NCBI GenBank assembly: GCA_963695705.1
Contig: CAVOHB010000004.1
Span: forward strand, 1 to 64,000
Direction of reading: 5' to 3'
Length of the DNA stretch: 64,000 nucleotides
From: JBKPNJ01 sp963695705
GTDB taxonomy: Bacteria; Actinomycetota; Actinomycetes; Propionibacteriales; Nocardioidaceae
Shown: positions 42,618-50,778 of the stretch, one piece after another
Numbering within the stretch: the first letter of the stretch is position 1
How the letters are laid out: every line of letters begins with the position of its first letter
Position numbers and translations under genes: made by a program
Notes under the pieces: generated by a model
The model's input: the letters and a program-made list of their open reading frames with translations, nothing else
What the model was told of the DNA's origin: nothing
The model's database searches: none

Positions 42618-43438
42618 ACCTCCTCGTGGCCGTCCTTGTCGTCGTCGCGGTGTCGGCAGGTGCCATCGCGGCGATGTTGGTTGTGCGCCGTAACGCACCC
42701 GATGGCAGCTACTTCCACGATGGCGATCGCGCGGCTGGCGTGTTCGGCGTGCTGGCAACCGGGTTTTCGGTTCTGCTCGGGTTCGTGGTCTTCCTGGCGT
42801 TCGCCAGTTACGACGCCGCGAGGTCGGGTGCAGAAGATGAAGCGCTGATCGTGTCGCAGCAGGTCGAGACGGCCCAGTTCTTCCCGGCGCCGGCGGACCG
42901 GGTGCTCACCGGTGAGCTGGTCTGCTACGCCCGGTCGGTGGCTGGTGTGCAGTGGGACCGGATGGAAGCCGGCACTCTGGGTGAGGATCTCAACCCCTGG
43001 TCGAGCGCGATGTTCCGAACGTTGCTGACCGTCGAGCCGCGCACTCCCACCGAACAGTCCGCCTTTGACACGTGGCTCGGCCAGAGGCAGGCCAGGGAAG
43101 CGGCCCGCAATGACCGCATCCACGGAGCGGTCGGCGTGATCCCGACACCGCTGTGGGTGGTGCTGTATTTCATATCGGGGCTCATCTTGGTGTTCATGCT
43201 GTTCTTCGCCGACAGCGGGGAGCGGGCGGTCGTGCAGGGGCTCATGATGGGCGTGGTGATCTCGGTGATCACGTCCATGCTGCTGCTCCTGACGCTGCTG
43301 GACAACCCGTTCCACGACGGCATCGGAGGGCTTCGCCCGGTGGCCATGGAACGTGCGCTGCAGGTGATCGACCGGGAACTGCAGATCAGTGAGGCTGACG
43401 TGTCTCCCCCCTGCGATGCCCGCGGGAACGCGCTGTAG
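42614..43438 (+). CDS. DUF4239 (bestrophin-like) membrane protein
   Basis: An intact frame of 274 residues. It has an N-terminal helix (LLVAVLVVVAVSAGAIAAML), then RAAGVFGVLATGFSVLLGFV with VFLAFASYDAARSGAEDEAL. The latter is the diagnostic 'FxxLxGFVVFLAFxSYDxARxGAExEA' pattern of DUF4239. A soluble loop (residues about 75-165) is followed by two helices (LWVVLYFISGLILVFMLFFA and LMMGVVISVITSMLLLLTLL) and the DNPF motif. The family is related to bestrophin-like channels but has no assigned function. It lies just before a second gene of the same group, suggesting a two-subunit complex. Confidence 0.75.
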   Translation: MNLLVAVLVVVAVSAGAIAAMLVVRRNAPDGSYFHDGDRAAGVFGVLATGFSVLLGFVVFLAFASYDAARSGAEDEALIVSQQVETAQFFPAPADRVLTGELVCYARSVAGVQWDRMEAGTLGEDLNPWSSAMFRTLLTVEPRTPTEQSAFDTWLGQRQAREAARNDRIHGAVGVIPTPLWVVLYFISGLILVFMLFFADSGERAVVQGLMMGVVISVITSMLLLLTLLDNPFHDGIGGLRPVAMERALQVIDRELQISEADVSPPCDARGNAL

Positions 43439-43447
43439 GCGGCCCTG

Positions 43448-44239
43448 GTGAACTGGTTGAGCTCCTTGCCGGCCGAGGTCCTGGTCGTGGGCTGGCTCGG
43501 GCTTGCGCTGCTGGTCGCGGCCATCGGGCGGCTCGGTGTCCGCGCGCTCGTGCCGGCCAAGGAGCGGGACCATGTGCCTCAGATCGCCTCGCCCCTGATG
43601 CCCGCGCTCGGCGCTGCCTTCGCGATTTTCGCGGCGCTCACACTGGCCGGTGAGGCCGGATACCTTCGCGCAGCTGAGGGCATGGTGAGCGACGAGGCCG
43701 CCGCTGCCTCCCGACTGGCCTGGGCGGCGACCAGTCCAGGAGTCCACTCGGGGCCGATCCATTCGGCGCTGCGCGACTACTTGGAGACCACCCGCACCCG
43801 GGAGTGGAAGGACATTGACGTGGCCAGCGGCGACGACCCGGCCACGGCTCGAGCGATCGCCGGGCTGGAGAAGGTGGTCCGCGCCGAGGCGGCGCGGCCC
43901 GATATCGGGACCCCGTCGAGCTCGGAGCTGCTGACCGACTTGGACGCCGTCACGAGTAGTCGCCGCGCCCGTGTTGCGGCTGCGTCGAGAGACATCCCGG
44001 GTCTCTACGTCGCCACCCTCGTGGTGAGCGGGCTGGCGCTCATCGTCAACGCGGGGGCGTTGACCTTCCGTAGCAGCGTACGCACGGCACTCCTCGCCGT
44101 GGGCCTGGCCAGCGTGGTCGGCCTGAGCTTGGCGCTGCTGTGCTCCATCACCGCCCCGTGGAGCGGGCCGCTCGTCGTGAGCGGGCACCCGCTCGACGCG
44201 ATCATCAGCGACCTTGCAACAGGCTTCTTCGAACGCTAG
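43448..44239 (+). CDS. second DUF4239-like membrane protein
   Basis: GTG 43,448 lies nine bases after the previous stop. The frame is intact, 263 residues. Two helices are near the start (VLVVGWLGLALLVAAIGRLG and LMPALGAAFAIFAALTLAGE), followed by the acidic EGMVSDEAAAASRLAWAAT. That is the same 'helix, EA..., amphipathic loop' order as the first gene. A loop with helical segments leads to two C-terminal helices (YVATLVVSGLALIVNAGALT and TALLAVGLASVVGLSLALLC). It ends FFER. Probably a paralogue and partner of the gene upstream. Confidence 0.65.
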   Translation: MNWLSSLPAEVLVVGWLGLALLVAAIGRLGVRALVPAKERDHVPQIASPLMPALGAAFAIFAALTLAGEAGYLRAAEGMVSDEAAAASRLAWAATSPGVHSGPIHSALRDYLETTRTREWKDIDVASGDDPATARAIAGLEKVVRAEAARPDIGTPSSSELLTDLDAVTSSRRARVAAASRDIPGLYVATLVVSGLALIVNAGALTFRSSVRTALLAVGLASVVGLSLALLCSITAPWSGPLVVSGHPLDAIISDLATGFFER

Positions 44240-44643
44240 AGACCGATTCGCGGGCGCGCGGGAAGTGCATCGCCGGAAGTCATCATCGGCGGCATGACCG
44301 TTCCGTCATATCGACGACCACACGTGGATCGTCGGGTTGGTCTGCGGTTCACAACGATCAACTCCCACTGGTGTCCGAGCTACGTGTTGACGACCCGGTG
44401 ACCGGGAGTCCGTGAGCACTGCGTACAGGTACGACCGGCCCTGTAGGTCGTGCAGCTGTCCTGAACCTCGAAGGGGAGGCCGACTGTACGCATCGGCGAA
44501 CTGTGATCGCGACAGCGGACGGTTTGTGGTACTCGGTATCAGCGATCCACCGCTGACCGTGTAGGTGAACGGCTTACCTCGGACCTGGTGGAAGGTCAGC
44601 AACTCCTCCTCGGTGCAGTTGCGGCCCAGGTTCCAACCCGAAG
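44240..44643 (-). pseudogene. truncated hypothetical gene on the minus strand; rest of the gap empty
   Basis: From about 44,640 down to 44,306 the minus strand reads WNLGRNCTEEELLTFHQVRG, then GKPFTYTVSGGSLIPSTTNR, FADAYSRPPLRGSGQLHDLQ and GRSYLYAVLTD. The composition is that of a real protein, but a stop stands just before the start of the similarity and no proper start codon exists. It looks like a cut-off middle or C-terminal piece of an unknown gene. I see nothing else between 44,240 and 44,879 except the short tandem repeat listed next. Confidence 0.4.
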
Positions 44644-44644
44644 G

Positions 44645-44686
44645 TGATCAATTTTCGGTTGCCGACAATCAACTTTCGGTTGCCGT
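44645..44686. repeat. two tandem copies of a 20-base motif
   Basis: GATCAATTTTCGGTTGCCGA is followed directly by CAATCAACTTTCGGTTGCCG. The shared core is ATCAA(C/T)TTTCGGTTGCCG. Repeated transposase-binding sites near transposon ends can look like this, but no transposase lies beside it. Confidence 0.45.
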
Positions 44687-44879
44687 TGACACAGCATGTC
44701 GACGACCGGCTTGGAGATGAACCCCGAACGCGAACAAACCAAGATGGGCACCGGGTAGTGACAGTCTAGGTCCTGCCCGGCCACCCCGGGCGGGTGATGC
44801 GCGCTGGACCACCCGGCGTCTATGTTCGGCGAGTTCGGCCCCACCGGTTCGGACGGTCTTCAAACTCCGGGAGTGAAGC

Positions 44880-46379
44880 ATGGTCGACCAGCCGAACATC
44901 CTCATCATCTGGGGTGACGACATCGGGATAAGCAACCTGAGCTGTTACAGCGAAGGGCTGATGGGCTACCGAACCCCGAACATCGACCGCATCGCGGCCG
45001 AGGGGGTTCGGTTCACTGACTACTACGGCGAGCAGAGCTGTACGGCGGGCCGGGCGGCGTTCATCACTGGGCAGAACCCCTACCGAACTGGCCTGACCAA
45101 GGTCGGCATGCCGGGGGCCGACATCGGTCTGCGTGCCGAGGACCCGACGATCGCGACCGCGTTGAAGTCTCTGGGCTACGCGACCGGACAGTTCGGCAAG
45201 AACCACTTCGGCGACCGGGACGAGTTTCTCCCGACGGCGCACGGTTTCGATGAGTTCTTCGGCAACCTCTACCACCTCAACGCCGAAGAGGAACCCGAGC
45301 TCGACGACTACCCGAGCGAGGAGGAATTCCCGGACTTCCGCAGGAACTTCGGTCCCCGCGGCGTCATCCACTCCTGGGCCAACGGCGACGGCACCCAGCG
45401 CATCGAGGACACCGGTCCGCTGACCAAGGAGCGGATGAAGACCATCGACGACGAGGTGGTGCCCGAGGCGCTCCGGTTCATGACCGAGGCCAAAGAGGGC
45501 GGCACCCCGTTCTTCGTCTGGCTGAACACCACACACATGCACTTCCGCACCCACATCAAGGACGGCAGCCGGGGCAAGGCGGGCCGGTGGCAGTCGGAGT
45601 ACCACGACACGATGTGCGACCACGACGAGCTGGTCGGCTCCGTGCTGGACTACCTCGACGAGAACGGGCTCACCCAGAACACGATCGTCATGTACTCCAC
45701 CGACAATGGGCCGCACATGAACAGCTGGCCGGACGCCGGGATGACGCCGTTCCGCAACGAGAAGAACTCCAACTGGGAGGGGGCGTACCGGGTGCCGGCC
45801 ATGATCCGCTGGCCCGGGCACATCCCGGCGGGCGAGGTGCGCAACGGGATCGTGAGCCACAACGACTGGTTCGTCACGCTGCTCGCCGCCGCCGGCGACA
45901 CCGACGTCGCCAACCGGCTGAAGCAGGGCACCGACCTGGCAGGAACGACGTACAAGGTTCACCTCGACGGGCACAACCAGCTCGACTACGTCACGGGTGC
46001 CGCCGAGGAGAGTCCGCGCAAGCACTTCTTCTACGTCTCCGACGACGGCGACCTCACCGCACTGCGCTACGACAACTGGAAGTTCGTCTTCCTCGAGCAG
46101 CGCGCACCAGGCACTCTGCGCGTTTGGGCGGAGCCCTACACCGAGCTGCGGGTGCCGAAGATCTTCAACCTGCGCACCGACCCCTACGAACGGGCCGACA
46201 TCACCTCCAACACCTACTACGACTGGATTCTCGACCACGCCTGGCTGGCGATTCCCGCGCAGGCCTACGTCGCCCAGATAGTCACCTCTCTCGGCGAGTT
46301 CCCGCCCCGTCAGGAACCGGCCAGCTTCACGGTGGCGAAGATGCTGGAGAAGCTCAAGGCCGGCATTCCGAGCGCCTGA
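44880..46379 (+). CDS. arylsulfatase (Cys-type, formylglycine-dependent)
   Basis: Intact, 499 residues, no signal peptide, so probably cytosolic. The metal site opens with ILIIWGDDIGISN (Asp13, Asp14). The formylglycine signature is SCTAGRAAFITGQNPYRTGL, with Cys54 to be oxidised and Arg58 conserved. GKNHFGD (Lys107, His109) is the usual lysine-histidine pair, and MYSTDNGPHMNSWPDAG with the following Lys completes the active site. The 'WGDDIG..N.S.Y..G.MGY.TPNIDRIA.EG' style is common in actinobacterial and planctomycete arylsulfatases of unknown substrate. The FGE that must activate it begins eight bases after its stop, so the two form a matched unit. Confidence 0.9.
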   Translation: MVDQPNILIIWGDDIGISNLSCYSEGLMGYRTPNIDRIAAEGVRFTDYYGEQSCTAGRAAFITGQNPYRTGLTKVGMPGADIGLRAEDPTIATALKSLGYATGQFGKNHFGDRDEFLPTAHGFDEFFGNLYHLNAEEEPELDDYPSEEEFPDFRRNFGPRGVIHSWANGDGTQRIEDTGPLTKERMKTIDDEVVPEALRFMTEAKEGGTPFFVWLNTTHMHFRTHIKDGSRGKAGRWQSEYHDTMCDHDELVGSVLDYLDENGLTQNTIVMYSTDNGPHMNSWPDAGMTPFRNEKNSNWEGAYRVPAMIRWPGHIPAGEVRNGIVSHNDWFVTLLAAAGDTDVANRLKQGTDLAGTTYKVHLDGHNQLDYVTGAAEESPRKHFFYVSDDGDLTALRYDNWKFVFLEQRAPGTLRVWAEPYTELRVPKIFNLRTDPYERADITSNTYYDWILDHAWLAIPAQAYVAQIVTSLGEFPPRQEPASFTVAKMLEKLKAGIPSA

Positions 46380-46386
46380 CCGCCGC

Positions 46387-47337
46387 GTGGCCACCACCGC
46401 CCACACCGGTCCACCGCCGGTCAGCCTGACCGGGGGAACATTCGCCATGGGCTCCGACGCGCACTACGCCGAGGAGTCACCCGTGCACCACGTCCACGTC
46501 GGGGCGTTCTCCATCGACCCCTGTCCGGTCACCAACCAGCAGTTCGCGGCGTTCGTGCGCAGTACCGGCTACCGCACCGTGGCCGAGCGTTCGTTGGACC
46601 CGGCCGAGTATCCGGGCGCACCGCCGGAGAACCTCCAACCCGGTTCGCTGGTCTTCACCCCGACCGCTGGGCCGGTGGACCTGCGCCACTTGAGCCAATG
46701 GTGGACGTGGACTCCCGGCGCCTGCTGGGCGGCGCCGGAGGGTCCCGGCAGCTCGGTAAAGCGCCGCGCCGACCATCCAGTGGTGCACGTCGCGCACGAA
46801 GACGCCCGGGCCTACGCGGCCTGGGCGGGCGCCGAGCTACCCAGCGAGGCCGAATGGGAGTACGCCGCCCGAGGCGGCCTCGACAGGGCCGCCTTCACCT
46901 GGGGCGACGCAGCGCGACCTGGCGGACAGATCATGGCGAACACCTGGGACGGGCCCGACTTCCCGTGGCGCAGCACCCGCGAGAGCGGTTGGACCCGCAC
47001 CTCTCCGGTAGGCAGCTTCCCCGCGAACGGATTCGGCCTGTACGACATGGCTGGCAACGTCTGGGAGTGGACCGACGACTGGTGGACAAGCCGCCACCCC
47101 GACGATGCCGGCAGCCCGTGCTGTGCTCCGGAGAACCCCCGTGGTGGCGACCTCGAAGCGAGCTACGACCCGGCCCAGCCGCAGTTCCGGATCGGCCGCA
47201 AGGTCATCAAGGGCGGCTCGCACCTATGCGCCGACAGCTACTGCCTGCGCTACCGTCCGGCCGCCCGCCGGCCGCAGATGACGGACTCCGGCATGAGTCA
47301 CATCGGTTTCCGGTGCGTGTACCGCCCCCAGACGTAG
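46387..47337 (+). CDS. formylglycine-generating enzyme (sulfatase-modifying factor)
   Basis: FGE is a copper oxidase that turns the CxxxR cysteine of sulfatases into formylglycine. Intact, 316 residues from GTG 46,387. The fold markers are all present: VSLTGGTFAMGSDAHYAEES, PCPVTNQQFAAFVRSTGYRT, DHPVVHVAHEDARAYAAWAG, LPSEAEWEYAARGGL, GLYDMAGNVWEWTDDWW and the C-terminal GGSHLCADSYCLRYRPAARR. Cys281 and Cys286 match the two copper-binding cysteines of the Streptomyces enzyme. It acts on the sulfatase encoded just upstream. A decayed relative of its last 50 residues lies at 42,190. Confidence 0.93.
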   Translation: MATTAHTGPPPVSLTGGTFAMGSDAHYAEESPVHHVHVGAFSIDPCPVTNQQFAAFVRSTGYRTVAERSLDPAEYPGAPPENLQPGSLVFTPTAGPVDLRHLSQWWTWTPGACWAAPEGPGSSVKRRADHPVVHVAHEDARAYAAWAGAELPSEAEWEYAARGGLDRAAFTWGDAARPGGQIMANTWDGPDFPWRSTRESGWTRTSPVGSFPANGFGLYDMAGNVWEWTDDWWTSRHPDDAGSPCCAPENPRGGDLEASYDPAQPQFRIGRKVIKGGSHLCADSYCLRYRPAARRPQMTDSGMSHIGFRCVYRPQT

Positions 47338-47686
47338 AGCGAAGCGACCGGCCACGCGGCGGTACAACGGGACAAACAGCGTGTGTCGGCCGGACCTGCG
47401 GCGTGATGGTCCGCGGACGCACCGCGACGACCTAGCGGCACCGACAGGGGATGGCACCGTGTCAGTATCCGGTCCCCCTCTTGATCTGCGCACGCTCGAC
47501 CTGTGCGGTCCCGCCCTGATCGTGGCGTTGACCAAGGATGTGACTTGGATGACCCTTTGAGGTTTGTGGACCCGCCAGTCACCAACGCGGCGTGAGGGGA
47601 AGTCTGGGTCCCGGCTCGTCACGTCCGGCTCGTGATGGGTGAGGACACTGGTGGACAGGTCCTCCCGAGCATGAAAAGGAGACGGA
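47338..47686. other. intergenic stretch, no gene seen
   Basis: No open frame here has protein-like composition. The last 20 bases hold AAAAGGAGACGG, the ribosome site of the channel gene. Confidence 0.6.
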
Positions 47687-48244
47687 ATGTCCGACACGGT
47701 GGAGCCCCAGACGCCTACGCCGGCTCAACGGCGGCGCCCATACGTGATCGCGGTGGTCCGCGGTCTGAGCCTCGCCACCGTCCTCACGGTGGCCTACTTC
47801 TGGCTACCTCTCCACCTTCTCGCGGACCTTCCGTTCGCCGCGATCGTCGTCGGTGGTGTCGTCATTCTCACCACAGTCTCGGTGCACCAGCTGCGCTCGA
47901 TCATCCGGGCAGCCCACCCGGGGGCCAAGGCCATCGAGGCACTGACCCTGACCGGAGCGCTGTTCCTGCTCCTGTTCGCCTCGACCTACTTCCTGATGTC
48001 GCAAGCCGACGCTGGCAACTTCAACGTCGGGGCGCTCACCCGCGGCGACACCCTCTATTTCACGGTCACGGTCTTCACGACAGTGGGCTTTGGCGACATC
48101 CTGGCCGCCAGCCACAATGCTCGAGCAGTGGTAACGGCCCAGATGATCCTCGACCTGATCCTCATCGGCGCAATGATCAGGGCCTTCGTCGAAGCAGTCA
48201 GGATCGGCCGAGAGAGTTCAACCACCCCGCCCGCAGATGCCTGA
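47687..48244 (+). CDS. small potassium-channel-like protein (two-pore-helix type)
   Basis: ATG 47,687 follows AAAAGGAG by six bases. 185 residues, intact. Helices are seen at VVRGLSLATVLTVAYFWLPL, LPFAAIVVGGVVILTTVSVH, GALFLLLFASTYFLMSQADA and TAQMILDLILIGAMIRAFVE. Between the last two lies the pore loop TVTVFTTVGFGDILA, whose TVGFGD is a potassium selectivity filter. The layout (two extra helices, then helix, pore, helix) matches the actinobacterial 'ion channel' family of Ion_trans_2 proteins. No cytosolic RCK domain is present, so gating is unknown. Confidence 0.85.
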   Translation: MSDTVEPQTPTPAQRRRPYVIAVVRGLSLATVLTVAYFWLPLHLLADLPFAAIVVGGVVILTTVSVHQLRSIIRAAHPGAKAIEALTLTGALFLLLFASTYFLMSQADAGNFNVGALTRGDTLYFTVTVFTTVGFGDILAASHNARAVVTAQMILDLILIGAMIRAFVEAVRIGRESSTTPPADA

Positions 48245-48747
48245 AATCTGGGACCGCGGCCGATGAGGCAGCTAGAACGCGCAGTTCGAGGGTGCGACCG
48301 GGAGGTGCGAAACTGTTCGTCCGATTGGGACCGGGGTCGGGTCCGGTCCCGGGTATGCCCGGGCCGCTCGCCGAATCCATCGTGCGGCTCTCACCGCGGG
48401 TCGGCGCCGACTCCGGACTTATCCGCGCTTTGGCGTCGCGAAGCGATGAGACGGACCGACGATCGTGCGCGGCTTCAGTGCGTGACTCGCTGCCAAGTTT
48501 GCTCGACGGGAGCAGAAAGTCAGCACATGAAGCTTCGAACTTCCGCGAGCCATTCCGAAGTCATCGGGTGGCGTTTGGCCTCCGGAAGTGGTTCGATCCG
48601 TGGCAGAGCTTCAGCCCGAGCGGGCATGGTCGAGACGGGCCGAGATTCGGAAAGGGATCGAGATGGTCCGTCCATCAGAGGCCGCCACTGCAAGGCACCA
48701 TTCCGTGCGGGGTCCTCGGGAAAGTTCCACCGGCCGTAGGCGAGGAG
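48245..48747. other. about 500 bases without a recognisable gene
   Basis: Open frames on both strands have random-looking composition and no motifs I recognise. The stretch lies between the channel gene and an IS30 remnant and may be decayed sequence. Confidence 0.5.
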
Positions 48748-49018
48748 TCAGGCCCGCCCCCCTCCCGCGATCGCACGCAAACGCCTGCCGGCCGCCAGAC
48801 TCCGGGAGATCTCCCGCGCTCCTCGAAGGTCAAACGGCCGGGGGATCACCGCCGCGGGTCGCGCCGGATCCCCCGCTCCGCAAGAGATAGGCCGGCACCA
48901 TGCGCGTGGGTAGCCCGAGTTGCCGCGCCGTGGGTTTGGCCGCATGCCCGGCATGGAGCCGCACCCAGATCTCATCGACAACCGCCGGGGACAACTTCCG
49001 ATGTCCACGCGCAACCTC
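48748..49018 (-). pseudogene. N-terminal remnant of an IS30-family transposase
   Basis: Reading from about 49,018 leftward: KLSPAVVDEIWVRLHAGHAA, KPTARQLGLPTRMVPAYLLR, then after one shift RRPFDLRGAREISRSLAAG and RRLRAIAGGGRA before a stop at 48,748. The last part matches the helix-turn-helix of IS30 transposases ('LSFAEREEIALGLAAG.S.RAIA..LGRAPS'). The catalytic domain is absent. It is cut off on the left, and on the right it abuts a truncated phosphoesterase gene. Confidence 0.6.
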
Positions 49019-49074
49019 AACATCCTTGAGTCAGGAAGTGTTGCGTCGACCCCTTGAGAGCACCGGCATGTCCG

Positions 49075-49398
49075 GGCTCCCATGGCGCCCAGACCCGTTG
49101 GCTGGCGCGGGACGCTCGCCGCGGCGCGCAGGGATCCGTCGATCGGCTGGGTCGTCGCCCAGATGCACCATTCCGCCGCGTCATCCTCATCAACGGGAAA
49201 CGGCTCCGACTTGGGAGTCCTGCAGGAATGGCTGCCGTTGTTCGACCAGTACGAGGTAGACCTGGTAGTCAACGGCCACGACCACGACTAGGGCGCTCGT
49301 TCCCGTGTCGGGGCTTCGACATGAACGTCGGCAGATCTGCGATCACCCCGCCGAGATCGCGCACGGACAGCCGTAAGAGCAGTCGGCGGATGAGCTAG
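49075..49398 (+). pseudogene. C-terminal fragment of a metallophosphoesterase
   Basis: GTLAAARRDPSIGWVVAQMH then HSAASSSSTGNGSDLGVLQE and WLPLFDQYEVDLVVNGHDHD are the end of a calcineurin-like or purple-acid-type phosphoesterase. The MHH and GHDHD histidines would be metal ligands. A frameshift at about 49,291 creates a TAG; corrected, it continues YERSFPCRGFDMNVG. The N-terminal metal-binding half is missing and is replaced by the IS30 remnant, so the gene is dead. Confidence 0.65.
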
Positions 49399-49426
49399 CT
49401 CTCGGTCATCTCTACCACGCGGTCCA

Positions 49427-50467
49427 TCAGACAGCCGGAGCCTTGTTTGCCAGTTCTGGTTGTGGGTATCGCCGGGCAAGCCTGCCCGTGATGGGATGCA
49501 GTACGGCTAGGCCGAGGATCAACAGGGCGACGCCCGCGAGGATCTGGAACCCGCGTTCCTCAGCCTCGAACCCGACGTCCCCGGGCGAGGCCAAGAACAG
49601 CACCAGCGAGAACGTGTACAGGCCGTACATCCGCCAGTACGTCGCCCGCTGCATCACCGCGAGCACGAACGCGGCTACGGCGAGCCCGGTCTGAGCCCAC
49701 GGGGACAGGCCGATGACGGCTACGACCACGGCGGCAGCCGCGCCGAGCGCCGTGCCGAGCGCCTTCTCGCGAATTCGCTCGCGGCGTCCCATGATCAGGT
49801 ACATGACCAGGACGAGGATCGGCTCCGGCACCCAGTACGGCTCGGTCCACGACAACGCCACCCCGACGGCTGCGGCGGCACCCAGCACCGCGCCGAAGCA
49901 GAGCGCGATAACCGCGGTGACCGGCAGCGAGTACCGGTCGCCCTCGACCACCGCCGGTGCACCGAAACGGCGCATGATCACGAGACCGTACCCGGTGCCA
50001 ATCGCGACGATCGCTCCGAAGGTGACTGCGGCTGTAGCGGTATCCACCGGCGTCACGAAGGTGGCGGCGTAGGCGACCATCAGCAGCGGGGCGAACCAGC
50101 CGAACCGGTACCCGACACCGGCAAGGACGCCCGTGGCGGTCAGCAGCGCCACCCACCACCAGTCGTAGGCGGTGTACGCGCCCAGCCCGGCCACGACCCC
50201 GACCACAGGCGTCACGTAAACCATCCGGCGTGTGCCCGCGAGCTTCGCCCCCACCGCGCCCCATACCACGCCCGTGAACAACGCCGAGACGCCCAACTCG
50301 CCCACCACCGCGCCGACCAGCACGGCAGGGAGAACAACCCCGACCAGCAGCGCCCCAAGAAGATGGAGCACCCGATGACCACCTGAAGGGACCTGCGCCG
50401 CAGGCTCCGCACGGTCGCTCGGCTGCCTGTCTCCGGGGCCGACACCCTCGACATCGCTCATGCCCAT
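49427..50467 (-). CDS. FUSC-like (aromatic-acid-exporter type) membrane protein
   Basis: ATG 50,467 (or the second ATG six bases on) starts a hydrophilic arm of about 35 residues. Ten or so helices follow in two groups, for example LLGALLVGVVLPAVLVGAVV, MVYVTPVVGVVAGLGAYTAY, TATAAVTFGAIVAIGTGYGL and VTAVIALCFGAVLGAAAAVG. WTEPYWVPEPILVLVMYLIM precedes RRERIREKALGTALGAAAAV, a sequence style typical of FUSC proteins ('R..R..GT..G...A'). 346 residues, intact. The soluble domain between the two membrane halves of classical FUSC proteins is missing, so this is a half-length form. Substrate unknown. Confidence 0.65.
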   Translation of the reverse strand: MGMSDVEGVGPGDRQPSDRAEPAAQVPSGGHRVLHLLGALLVGVVLPAVLVGAVVGELGVSALFTGVVWGAVGAKLAGTRRMVYVTPVVGVVAGLGAYTAYDWWWVALLTATGVLAGVGYRFGWFAPLLMVAYAATFVTPVDTATAAVTFGAIVAIGTGYGLVIMRRFGAPAVVEGDRYSLPVTAVIALCFGAVLGAAAAVGVALSWTEPYWVPEPILVLVMYLIMGRRERIREKALGTALGAAAAVVVAVIGLSPWAQTGLAVAAFVLAVMQRATYWRMYGLYTFSLVLFLASPGDVGFEAEERGFQILAGVALLILGLAVLHPITGRLARRYPQPELANKAPAV

Positions 50468-50582
50468 AAACCCCTCGGAACAGTCCGGCCGACTCTGGTG
50501 ACTCTACGCGCCGACCGACCCGCAAGGGCTCCGGAACCAGGACCCCAGGGAACATCCTGACGTGCCTGCGGGTTCAGGGCGG

Positions 50583-50778
50583 TCAGCGCAACACCGCGGC
50601 TAGTGCATGCGATGGTGTCTTGAACCCGAGGGCCTGTCGAGGGCGTTCGTTGAGCTCTTGGGCGATGGCGTCGAAGTCGGCCTGGGTGGGGGTGCGGACG
50701 TCGAGCCGGCGGGGTAGGTCCTGGCGCAGGAGGCTGTTGGTGTTCTCGTTGCTGCCCCGCTGCCAGGGACTCTTGTCA
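50583..50778 (-). pseudogene. C-terminal remnant of an IS30-family transposase
   Basis: DKSPWQRGSNENTNSLLRQD, LPRRLDVRTPTQADFDAIAQ, then ELNERPRQALGFKTPSHALA and AVLR before TGA 50,583-50,585. This is the characteristic IS30 ending, including the last catalytic Glu in SNENTN. It is cut exactly where the IS481-type end begins. It is not the missing half of the 48,748 remnant, because the order on the strand is wrong. Confidence 0.75.

Noticed and set aside
42491..44188. A minus-strand open frame of 565 codons opposite the DUF4239 genes.
   Set aside because: It is His/Arg/Gln-rich without motifs, while the plus-strand genes have clear membrane helices and family signatures.
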